DNA of 64,000 nt from an uncultured Dehalococcoidia bacterium (GTDB lineage Bacteria > Chloroflexota > Dehalococcoidia > Tepidiformales > Tepidiformaceae), in contig CALLPC010000002.1 in the NCBI GenBank assembly GCA_938015525.1, positions 124,001 to 188,000 on the forward strand, in the 5' to 3' direction. Below the pieces are notes generated by a model, which saw only the letters and a program-made list of their open reading frames with translations, had not been told where the DNA came from and made no database searches. Made by a program: the position numbers and the translations under genes. Each line of letters begins with the position of its first letter. The stretch's first letter is position 1. This document shows, piece after piece, positions 24,242-31,396 of this stretch.

Positions 24242-25015
24242 TCACCCCATCCGCAGCCGACGCGCAATCGCCCGGTAAGCCCCCGCATGCACCACCATCC
24301 CCAGGTGGCTCGAATGCACCTCATCGTTCAGCGCCGGGTCCTCCTCGATGCAGCTCTCCCACTCCACTACCCCGTCCCGCCGCGAGTAAATCGCATAGCG
24401 CGGCACCTTCCAGCCGGCCGGCGCCAGCATGTTCTTGACGAACGTGCACGTGCAGTGCCCGCTGAAGCAGGCCGGCCGCACGTTCCGCGCCATGCCCGTT
24501 CCGCCGTGCTCCCGCAGCGTCGCCGCAGCGCTGATCAGGACCGGGTGCGCCCGCACCGCATCCCGGAACGGCGACCCCAGCGTAATTACCATCGCGACGT
24601 CATCCGGGTACTCCAGCGCGAGGCTCCGGCTGAGCATCCCGCCGAGGCTGTGGCCAACCAGCCGCACCCGCTGCCCCGTCTCCTGCCGCGCTCGCCGCAC
24701 CGTCTCCAGCAGCCGCCCCGTCACCCGGTCGGGACAGTCCGCATTCCGCCCGATGTTCGAGAAATACGGCCGGTAGCCAATCCGCGCCAGCCACCAGTAC
24801 AGCTCCACCAGCGAAACGTCACTGGCCAGGAATCCCGGCACCACCACGACCGGCTCGCCGCTCCCGTGCGGGACCCCGAACCCCCAGTAGACCGGCGATG
24901 CCCGGAGCGCCAGCCACTCCAGCGGGAGCATCGCCTCCCGCCAGATTGGCGTCGCCGCCGGGATGACCGACGCATCCTCCGCAAACGGGTCGATGGAGTA
25001 GGCTGCCTGGCTCAT
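24242..25015 (-). CDS. Lipase-like alpha/beta hydrolase
   Basis: This 257-residue hydrolase has oxyanion strand PVVVVPGFLASD, nucleophile Ser123 in GHSLGG, Asp214 (YSRRDGVVEW) and His237 (VHSSHLGM), a complete triad. It has an unusual Cys-rich stretch (CFSGHCTC, Cys183, Cys188, Cys190) that could bind metal or form disulphides. There is no clear signal peptide. Being next to the PHA genes it might hydrolyse PHA oligomers or lipids; that is inference. A GGGGGAGG site precedes the ATG, and a palindromic operator sits just upstream. Confidence 0.82.
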   Translation of the reverse strand: MSQAAYSIDPFAEDASVIPAATPIWREAMLPLEWLALRASPVYWGFGVPHGSGEPVVVVPGFLASDVSLVELYWWLARIGYRPYFSNIGRNADCPDRVTGRLLETVRRARQETGQRVRLVGHSLGGMLSRSLALEYPDDVAMVITLGSPFRDAVRAHPVLISAAATLREHGGTGMARNVRPACFSGHCTCTFVKNMLAPAGWKVPRYAIYSRRDGVVEWESCIEEDPALNDEVHSSHLGMVVHAGAYRAIARRLRMG

Positions 25016-25039
25016 CGCCTCCCCCTTCCGTGCCCTGCA

Positions 25040-25061
25040 CGGTCTACCGCGCGGTAGACCG
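25040..25061. promoter_or_regulatory. 22-base perfect palindrome, likely TetR-type operator for the lipase
   Basis: The half-site CGGTCTACCGC is directly followed by its exact reverse complement. It lies 25 bases before the lipase ATG and just after the predicted transcription start, so a bound repressor would block the gene. The TACCG/CGGTA core is typical of TetR-family sites. No tetR gene is in the window. Confidence 0.7.
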
Positions 25062-25075
25062 CGAACCTGCGCGAA

Positions 25076-25104
25076 ACCCTACCGCCCGTGACCGCGCGGA
25101 GCAA
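25076..25104 (-). promoter_or_regulatory. Lipase promoter
   Basis: On the minus strand, TTGCTC is followed by 17 bases and TAGGGT. The palindrome begins about 14 bases downstream of the -10. Confidence 0.55.
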
Positions 25105-25172
25105 GAGGCCTTTCCCGTCTTCTCGTCGCCAAACCCCCGCCTCTCCACCTTCGCAACCCCGCATGCGGCGCC

Positions 25173-25517
25173 TCAGCAGTGCCAGTGCCGGATCAGCCCG
25201 TTCTGACCCCCCGCGCAGGCGAGCTCGAACGACGCGACCTGGATGGCGACCATCGCCACGGCCAGCACCACCACGAACAGGACCGCGAACGCCACCCCGA
25301 GCCCGTTGACCCACTTCCCCGCTGCAAACCCCGCCACCGCCCCGATACCCAGCAGCCCCCCATGGAGGACGAGGTACACGATGTCGCGCTCCGCAGCGTC
25401 CCTGGCGCTGTGCACCTCGGAAACCCCGAGGGTCGCTCGCATCGCCGCCACGTAGCCGATGAGCAGCAGCGCAATCAGCACCAGCGCCAGCACGCCCCGC
25501 CCCCCGCCCGTATGCAT
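25173..25517 (-). CDS. Small integral membrane protein of unknown function
   Basis: This 114-residue protein has three hydrophobic segments (about 8-27, 50-66 and 72-96), with a polar loop between the first two (VHSARDAAERD), and ends ACAGGQNGLIRHWHC. No family is recognised. ATG 25517 is preferred; a GTG seven codons upstream is also possible. The 157 bases from its stop to the lipase start hold only the promoter and palindrome listed. Confidence 0.65.
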   Translation of the reverse strand: MHTGGGRGVLALVLIALLLIGYVAAMRATLGVSEVHSARDAAERDIVYLVLHGGLLGIGAVAGFAAGKWVNGLGVAFAVLFVVVLAVAMVAIQVASFELACAGGQNGLIRHWHC

Positions 25518-25604
25518 CTCCCGCCCCGTCCCGGTCACGGCCGCATTTCACGCCCCGGGGCCTCGCCGATCAAGTGGCAGCGAGTCCACCCGTCGGCACC
25601 CCGC

Positions 25605-26246
25605 TCAGCCGCCCAGCTTCGAGCGCAGCAGCGCGATGCATTCGTCGACCGTCGCGACCCGCCAGTTCGCCCACGTCTCGCCCTTCTGCCAGGCGAGGTA
25701 GCGCTCCCGAGCCGCCGCCCGCGCCGCCTTGAGCTCCTCCTCAGAGGGCTCATGGCCCAGCTGCTTCGCGATGCCCGCCGGGGAGATGTCCCCAAGCGCC
25801 TCCTGCGCCAGGTGCAGCTGTTCGTTCGCCAGCTGTGGCCGCTCGATGAAATGCGCAATCTCCCGATGCTCTTTGTCATAAAAGATGAATACCGGGATCG
25901 ACTCGAACTCCCCGTCCTTCAGGTACTCCGCCATCATGTCCTTGTTCTGGTCCCGCTCGAAAAACCGCAGCTCGGCGCCCATCGCCTCCGCCATCCGCTG
26001 GGCCACCCCGGTCCCCCGGTAGACATCCGGGCACCAGTCCTCCCCGATGACCACGATGTGGTGCGGCCCGCCGGGCCGCGCCGCCAGCTCCTTCAGCGCC
26101 GCCTCCTGCTCCGGCGTGAGCTGCGTCCCCTCGTAGTTCTCCACGAACAGCTCGCGATTCCGAATCCCCGAATCGAGGTACTCCTGAAACGTCTTCCCCT
26201 TCTTGAACCGCTCCAGCGTAATGACAGACCCGGCCGCCTGCGTCAC
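25605..26246 (-). CDS. Thioredoxin-like protein with single-Cys active site
   Basis: This 213-residue protein has a thioredoxin-like fold: HHIVVIGEDWCPDVYRG, FFERDQNKDMMAEYL and IPVFIFYDKE with the cis-Pro. The active site reads WCPDV, so the resolving Cys is missing and a two-Cys disulphide exchange is not possible. Helical extensions lie on both sides. It starts with GTG, preceded by a strong AGGAGGA site. A monothiol reductase or a non-catalytic fold are both possible. Confidence 0.8.
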   Translation of the reverse strand: MTQAAGSVITLERFKKGKTFQEYLDSGIRNRELFVENYEGTQLTPEQEAALKELAARPGGPHHIVVIGEDWCPDVYRGTGVAQRMAEAMGAELRFFERDQNKDMMAEYLKDGEFESIPVFIFYDKEHREIAHFIERPQLANEQLHLAQEALGDISPAGIAKQLGHEPSEEELKAARAAARERYLAWQKGETWANWRVATVDECIALLRSKLGG

Positions 26247-26307
26247 CGGCTTCCTCCTGTTGGTTGCTGATTGCAACACACCAGCCTACGCTCCTCCACG
26301 GTCCTCC

Positions 26308-27750
26308 TCAATCGCCCTCCCCCGATTTCGCCGCCTCCCAGAGGCGGTCCAGCGCCGCGAGGTCCAGCGCGCGGAGCTCGAACCCCCGCTCCCTGGCCAG
26401 CCGTTCCACCTCCCCAAACCGGCGCCGGAACTTCTCGTTCGCGCCCCGGAGCGCCTGCTCCGCGTCGATGCCCAGCCGGTCGGCGATGTTCACCAGGGTG
26501 AACAGCACGTCCCCGAACTCCGCCTCCCGCTCCGGCCCCGCACCGGCACGCGCCAGCTCCCCGACCTCCTCCGCCAGCTTCTCCAGCGGCCCCTCGATAT
26601 CCGGCCAGTCGAACCCGACCCGCCGCGCCCGGCCCTGGATCGACTGCGAAGCCGCGAGCGCCGGCAGCGTCCGCGGCACCCCATCGAGGACCGAAGCCCG
26701 CGGTTTCTCCTGCTGCTTCAGCGCCTCCCAATTCCGGTACACCTCCTCAGCCGTCTCCGCCACGGCCGAACCGAAGACGTGCGGGTGCCGCCGGACGAGC
26801 TTCCGGGCGATACGCTCCACCACGTCCCCGAACGTAAACGTCCCCTCCCGCTCCGCCACCGCGGCATGCATCAGCACCTGCAGCAGCAGGTCGCCCAGCT
26901 CCTCCTCCAGCGCCGCCGTGTCGCCCCGGTCGATCGCCTCCAGCGCTTCATACGCCTCCTCCAGCAGGTACGGCCGCAGCGTCGCATGCGTCTGCTCCCG
27001 GTCCCACGGACACCCGTCCGGACCGTTCAGCCGCCGCACCACGTACTCCAGTCCGTCGAACCGCCGTACGTCCTCCAGCGGCGCCAGCGGCGGCACGTAC
27101 ACCGCATCGAGATACCCGAACGGCCCGTGGTCCAGCGTGCTGAGCTCCATCTCCTCCACCCGCTCGTCCGCCGTCCCCAGCCGGCGCAGCACCCGCACCC
27201 GGTGGTCCGCCGGGTACCACTCCAGCAGCCGCAGCTTGAGTCCCGAGGCCACCTCCCTCCGGTAAACCTGTCCGATGACGGCCGGCCGCCACGTATCGAT
27301 GCGCAGCTCCTCGGCATCGCAAACCTGCACGTTCCCCCCGTCGATGCCCAGCCGCGCGATGGCGACGTCCGCAAAGCTGATGCCGGGGTAGACGCGTACC
27401 GGGAGACCCTGCTCCCCGGCCAGCCGCAGCACCTCCGCGACGCTCCGCTCCGCCACCAGCGGATGCCCCGGTACGGCGTAGACCACCGGTCCCCTCCCGG
27501 CTGCCTCCAGCACCCGCGCAGCCGCCGCCCGGTACACCTCCTCGAACCGGTCCGCCGCGCCGTACAGGTCATCGCAATCGCTCACCGGCCCCCTGAACAC
27601 CAGCCCCGCTACTGTCGGGTGATGGCGCGTGCGCAGGATGACTGGCAGCCCCGACCCCAGCAGCGCCGCCGTCTCCTGCGTCAGCAGCCCGGGGTCGCCC
27701 GGCCCCAGGCCCGCAATATGGATGCGAAAACCAGTCCCCGCCGCGCTCAT
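26308..27750 (-). CDS. mazG: Tetrapyrrole-methylase-like domain fused to MazG pyrophosphohydrolase (YabN type)
   Basis: This 480-residue protein has an N-terminal methylase-like domain (1-220; IHIAGLGPGDPGLLT, VYAVPGHPLVAERS, YPGISFADVA) and two MazG repeats. The first (about 235-360) starts DGCPWDREQTHATLRPYLLEEAYE with EELGDLLLQV; the second (about 385-470) has EKLAEEVGEL and EFGDVLFTL. The E-x2-E and E-x2-D metal-binding pairs are intact, so it should hydrolyse nucleoside triphosphates for pool sanitation. The methylase half is of unknown activity in this family. Its ATG overlaps the upstream TGA. Confidence 0.92.
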   Translation of the reverse strand: MSAAGTGFRIHIAGLGPGDPGLLTQETAALLGSGLPVILRTRHHPTVAGLVFRGPVSDCDDLYGAADRFEEVYRAAAARVLEAAGRGPVVYAVPGHPLVAERSVAEVLRLAGEQGLPVRVYPGISFADVAIARLGIDGGNVQVCDAEELRIDTWRPAVIGQVYRREVASGLKLRLLEWYPADHRVRVLRRLGTADERVEEMELSTLDHGPFGYLDAVYVPPLAPLEDVRRFDGLEYVVRRLNGPDGCPWDREQTHATLRPYLLEEAYEALEAIDRGDTAALEEELGDLLLQVLMHAAVAEREGTFTFGDVVERIARKLVRRHPHVFGSAVAETAEEVYRNWEALKQQEKPRASVLDGVPRTLPALAASQSIQGRARRVGFDWPDIEGPLEKLAEEVGELARAGAGPEREAEFGDVLFTLVNIADRLGIDAEQALRGANEKFRRRFGEVERLARERGFELRALDLAALDRLWEAAKSGEGD

Positions 27751-28736
27751 ACGACCCGCTCGACCGCCCCGGACTCGAGGCTCCGGTGGAGCGCCACCAG
27801 CAGCTTCGTCACCGCAACGCCGTCATCGAAGCTGGCGCCCGGGCCGCCCCGCCCCTCCGCGGCCCGGAGGAAGGCCGCCAGCCGCTGCGGTGCCCATTGC
27901 AGCACCGACGGCAGCCGATACCGCTCCGATGCCAGCGCGAGCCCCTGCTGCCCGCCCTCGACCTCTGCGGCCCCGCGCGTCCCCACCACCCGCAGCCCGA
28001 GGTCGCTCGCCGCCGGCCAGCTGTCCGGCAGTATCCAGCACGCCTCGAACACCCCGTCCGCGCCGTCCGCGTACCGCACGATGGCATGTACCCAGTCGTA
28101 CGTCTCGATCCCCCGCCCCGAAAGCTCGCCCCGCCCGCCCAGCGCGTACACGCTCACGGCCCGCTTCCGCCCCAGCCAGAGCGCCAGGTCGAGCAGGTGC
28201 GACATCAGGTACCACGCCGGCGTCGTCCCCCCGCTCCAGCGGAGCCGCTCCCCCGGCGACGATACCACCTGATTCAGCCGCCCGTTGAACAGCCGGATGT
28301 CCCCGAGCTCCCCGGCGCTGACCACTCGCGCGGCCTCCGCAAACGGCGGATTCCAGCGCTGCAGCCAGTTCACCTCCGCGTGGACCCCCGCCCGCTGGAC
28401 CGCCTCGGCCATCGCCTCCGCATCGTCCGCCGTCGTTGCCAGCGGCTTCTCGACCAGCACCGGCACCCCCAGCGCCGCCAGCTCCTCCACCGGAGCCCGG
28501 TGCTGCCCGTCGGGCGTCGCAACATAAGCGGCGTCGGGCCGCGTTTCCCTTACCGCAGTGGCGATCTCCCCGAAGGCCCGGCACCCCACCGCGTTCGCCA
28601 GCTCCAGCGCCCGCGCACCGTCGATGTCCACCACCCCCGCCGGCGCGACGCCCGGCGCCCGGCCTTCCGCCAGCATCCGCGCCCAGGCCGTCCCCATCGT
28701 GCCCGCGCCGACGACAAGGAGCCGCTTTTCGGTCAT
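27747..28736 (-). CDS. Gfo/Idh/MocA family oxidoreductase
   Basis: This 329-residue protein has an N-terminal NAD(P)-binding Rossmann fold (RLLVVGAGTMGTAWARML, VVDIDGARA) and the family's E-K-P motif (VLVEKPLATT), followed by the C-terminal alpha/beta domain with NWLQRWNPPFAEA and WYLMSHLLDLALWLG. It probably oxidises or reduces a sugar or cyclitol; the substrate is unknown. It lies between the glycogen operon and mazG and overlaps mazG. ATG 28736 is preferred; ATG 28751 is five codons upstream. Confidence 0.88.
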   Translation of the reverse strand: MTEKRLLVVGAGTMGTAWARMLAEGRAPGVAPAGVVDIDGARALELANAVGCRAFGEIATAVRETRPDAAYVATPDGQHRAPVEELAALGVPVLVEKPLATTADDAEAMAEAVQRAGVHAEVNWLQRWNPPFAEAARVVSAGELGDIRLFNGRLNQVVSSPGERLRWSGGTTPAWYLMSHLLDLALWLGRKRAVSVYALGGRGELSGRGIETYDWVHAIVRYADGADGVFEACWILPDSWPAASDLGLRVVGTRGAAEVEGGQQGLALASERYRLPSVLQWAPQRLAAFLRAAEGRGGPGASFDDGVAVTKLLVALHRSLESGAVERVV

Positions 28737-28771
28737 CCCGGCCGCGAGCATAGCACGGCCCGCCACCGGCG

Positions 28772-30151
28772 CTACTCCAGCGGCACGATCCCTCGCGCCC
28801 GCAGTGCGTTCGTGTACGCCTCCACGTAGTACGTCGCCGAGGCCCGCCACGAGTAATCCCGGCTCATCCCGTTCCGCTGCAGCCGCAGCCACGTCTCCGG
28901 GTCCCGAAATGCCCGCACCGCCCGCTCGTACGCCGATGCCAGCGCAAACTGGCTGAACTCGTCGAATAAAAACCCCGTCCCCGTCTCCGGGTGCTCGTCG
29001 AAATCGAGAATCGTATCCGAGAGGCCCCCCGTCCGCCGGCCCACAGGCACCGCCCCATACCGCATCGCGATGAGCTGCCCCAGGCCGCACGGTTCATACC
29101 GGGAAGGCATCAAGAACAGGTCGCATCCTGCATAAATCCGCTGCGCCAGCCCCGGGTCGTACCGCGGCGCCAGCCGCACGTGGTCCGGGTACTCCTCCTC
29201 CAGCCGCCTCAGCTCATCCTTCAGCCACTGGTCCCCGTCCCCCAGCACCACGAACTGCCCGCCCGCCAGCACCATCTCCGGGACGACCTGGACGGCGAGG
29301 TCCACCCCCTTCTGCTCCGTCAGCCTCGTCACCATCGCCGCGATCGGCCCGTCCGTCTTCGGCAGCCCTAGCTCCTCCCGCAGGGCGTCCCGGTTCGGCC
29401 AGCGCTGCTCCACCGTCGCGAGGTCGTAAGGATGCCGCACGTGGGGGTCGGTCCGCGGGTTGAACAGGTCGTAGTTCAGCCCGTTCAGGATTCCCATCAG
29501 CGCATCACCCCGCAGCCCCAGCAGCGCCTCAAGCCCTTCGCCGTACTCGCGCGTCAGGATCTCCCGCGCGTAGGTCGGGCTCACCGTCGTCACGATGTCG
29601 CTGTAATAAATCGCCTGCGCGAGGAAATCGTTCAGCTCGTCCGGCCCCCGGTAGCGCAGATTGTGGATCGTGAACACACTCGCCACGCCCCGCAGCCGCG
29701 GGTTCGACCACGCCTGGTTCCGCAGCCCGAACGCCAGCGGCGCCGTGTGCCAGTCGTTCAGGTGCAGGATGTCCGGCACCCAGTCATCCGTCCGCAGCAT
29801 CGCGATGATCGCCCGGCAAAAAAACTGATAGCGCAGCAGGTCATCCGGCTCCCCGTAGACGTTCGGGCGAAAGAAATAATGGCGGTCGCCGACCAGCTCC
29901 ACCGGCACCCCGCCCACCCCCTCGACCGTCGCAATGTCCACGTCCCGCGCCTTGCCCGGGCTTGCCACCCGCAGCAGCCGGTGCGCCCGCGACGCCGCGT
30001 GCGCTTCAGCCGCCGAGGCGTGGCATGGCGTCACGACCCGCACGTCATGCCCAATCTCCTTCAGCCGCTGGGGCAGCGAGGCAGCCACATCGGCCAGCCC
30101 GCCCACCTTCGCAAACGGGTCCACCTCCGCCGAGGCAAACAGGATCTTCAC
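28772..30151 (-). CDS. glgA: Glycogen synthase (ADP-glucose type)
   Basis: This 459-residue GT5 enzyme has the nucleotide-sugar-binding K-x-G-G-L motif near the start (FAKVGGLADVAASLP), LHLNDWHTA, and the C-terminal block LFLMPSRYEPCGLGQLIAMRYG with the conserved Glu. It extends alpha-1,4-glucan chains in the cytoplasm. GTG 30151 overlaps the TGA of the GH57 gene, completing a glgP-GH57-glgA operon. Confidence 0.93.
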   Translation of the reverse strand: MKILFASAEVDPFAKVGGLADVAASLPQRLKEIGHDVRVVTPCHASAAEAHAASRAHRLLRVASPGKARDVDIATVEGVGGVPVELVGDRHYFFRPNVYGEPDDLLRYQFFCRAIIAMLRTDDWVPDILHLNDWHTAPLAFGLRNQAWSNPRLRGVASVFTIHNLRYRGPDELNDFLAQAIYYSDIVTTVSPTYAREILTREYGEGLEALLGLRGDALMGILNGLNYDLFNPRTDPHVRHPYDLATVEQRWPNRDALREELGLPKTDGPIAAMVTRLTEQKGVDLAVQVVPEMVLAGGQFVVLGDGDQWLKDELRRLEEEYPDHVRLAPRYDPGLAQRIYAGCDLFLMPSRYEPCGLGQLIAMRYGAVPVGRRTGGLSDTILDFDEHPETGTGFLFDEFSQFALASAYERAVRAFRDPETWLRLQRNGMSRDYSWRASATYYVEAYTNALRARGIVPLE

Positions 30152-31383
30152 GGCGCCCGGCTCCCGATCAGCTCCCGCTCGAGCTCGACCCGCGTCTCGT
30201 TCGCCGCCGCCAGCCGCCATCGCGCCTCCCGCTTCACCGGTTCCGAAGCGTCACCCAGCGCCACCGCATGCGCCGCGTACGTCGCAACCTGGTTCAGCAG
30301 CAGGAAGCCCCGGTAAACCATCGGGATGCTCCACATCGGCCGCCGACTCGCCCACCAGAACTGGCAGCTGTGCAGCGCCGGCCCGAGCCGCTCGTACGCA
30401 GCCGCCGCGAACTCCTTCGCCTCCGCCGTCGTCGCATATCGCCGCGCGACTGCGACCAGGTCGAGGCAGTGGTCTACATACTCCCACTGCAGCTCATGGA
30501 CTCGGTTTCCGGGTGATTTCCACAGCGGAAACGGGTTATGAGCCGCCAGGTCATCGAGGCTCGTGCTCCAGCTCGAGGCGTGAGGCTCGACCACCGGCCC
30601 ATCCGGGAACAGCTCCAGCAGGTCGCTCGGCAGCACCATCCGCACACGGGGCGCTTTGCCCTGCCCTTCCGCCGCCAGCAGCCCGAGCGCCGCACCGAGG
30701 AACTCCCGCTCCCAGTCCCGGATGTGGTGCCCGTAGGTCTCCGCATCCATCGCCGTCACCACGTAGGCGTCCCGTCCCTGCCCGACCTTCGCCAGGTCAT
30801 CGAGGAACGCCTCGGGGTTCGTCTCCCGGAACGAAATCCGGTTGCTCCGCAGATCGTCCCGGAACAGCACCCGCAGGTGCGCCCCGTTCACCGGCACCCG
30901 GCAGATCACGTCCACCGGCCACTCCACCGGGCAGGCTACCCCGCTCAGGATCAGCCACTCGTGGCCGCTCGCATGGACCGAGGCGAGGATGTCGCGGCTG
31001 TAGCACATCTCGGGCGGGAAGAACCCCCGCGGGTTCCACGACCTCCCCAGCGCTCCCCGGTTCGTCCGCGCGTTCTCCGCCACCTGCCGCTTCCGTTCAG
31101 CCTCCGGGATGAGCGGCAGGATGGGGTGGTACTTGCCGCTCCCCACGAACTCGACGCGCCCCAGCTCCGCCAGCTCCCGCAGCCCCGCCACCACGTCGCC
31201 CAGCCCGTGCTCCTGCAGCAGGTCCGTCAGCACCCCCTGCAGATTGACCGCCACCCGCGCATTCTCGTGCGAACGCAAGACCCGGATGAGCGGCCGGTAC
31301 GACTCCTCGGCGACTTTCACCAGCACGTCGTGCGTCTGCGTCGGCGGCTGGTAGAAGTGCAGCAGCAGCGCCCAGTACGTCAT
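30148..31383 (-). CDS. Glycoside hydrolase family 57-like alpha-glucan enzyme
   Basis: This 411-residue protein has GH57 hallmarks: LLLHFYQPP at the start, GFFPPEMCYSRDIL (region of the nucleophile Glu) and YVVTAMDAETYGHH (region of the acid Asp). It is shorter than GH57 branching enzymes (about 500-560 residues). Placed between glgP and glgA, with 13 bases between the glgP stop and its ATG, it may act as a branching or 4-alpha-glucanotransferase enzyme. GGAGGAG precedes the ATG. Confidence 0.82.
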   Translation of the reverse strand: MTYWALLLHFYQPPTQTHDVLVKVAEESYRPLIRVLRSHENARVAVNLQGVLTDLLQEHGLGDVVAGLRELAELGRVEFVGSGKYHPILPLIPEAERKRQVAENARTNRGALGRSWNPRGFFPPEMCYSRDILASVHASGHEWLILSGVACPVEWPVDVICRVPVNGAHLRVLFRDDLRSNRISFRETNPEAFLDDLAKVGQGRDAYVVTAMDAETYGHHIRDWEREFLGAALGLLAAEGQGKAPRVRMVLPSDLLELFPDGPVVEPHASSWSTSLDDLAAHNPFPLWKSPGNRVHELQWEYVDHCLDLVAVARRYATTAEAKEFAAAAYERLGPALHSCQFWWASRRPMWSIPMVYRGFLLLNQVATYAAHAVALGDASEPVKREARWRLAAANETRVELERELIGSRAP

Positions 31384-31396
31384 CCTTTCTCCTCCG

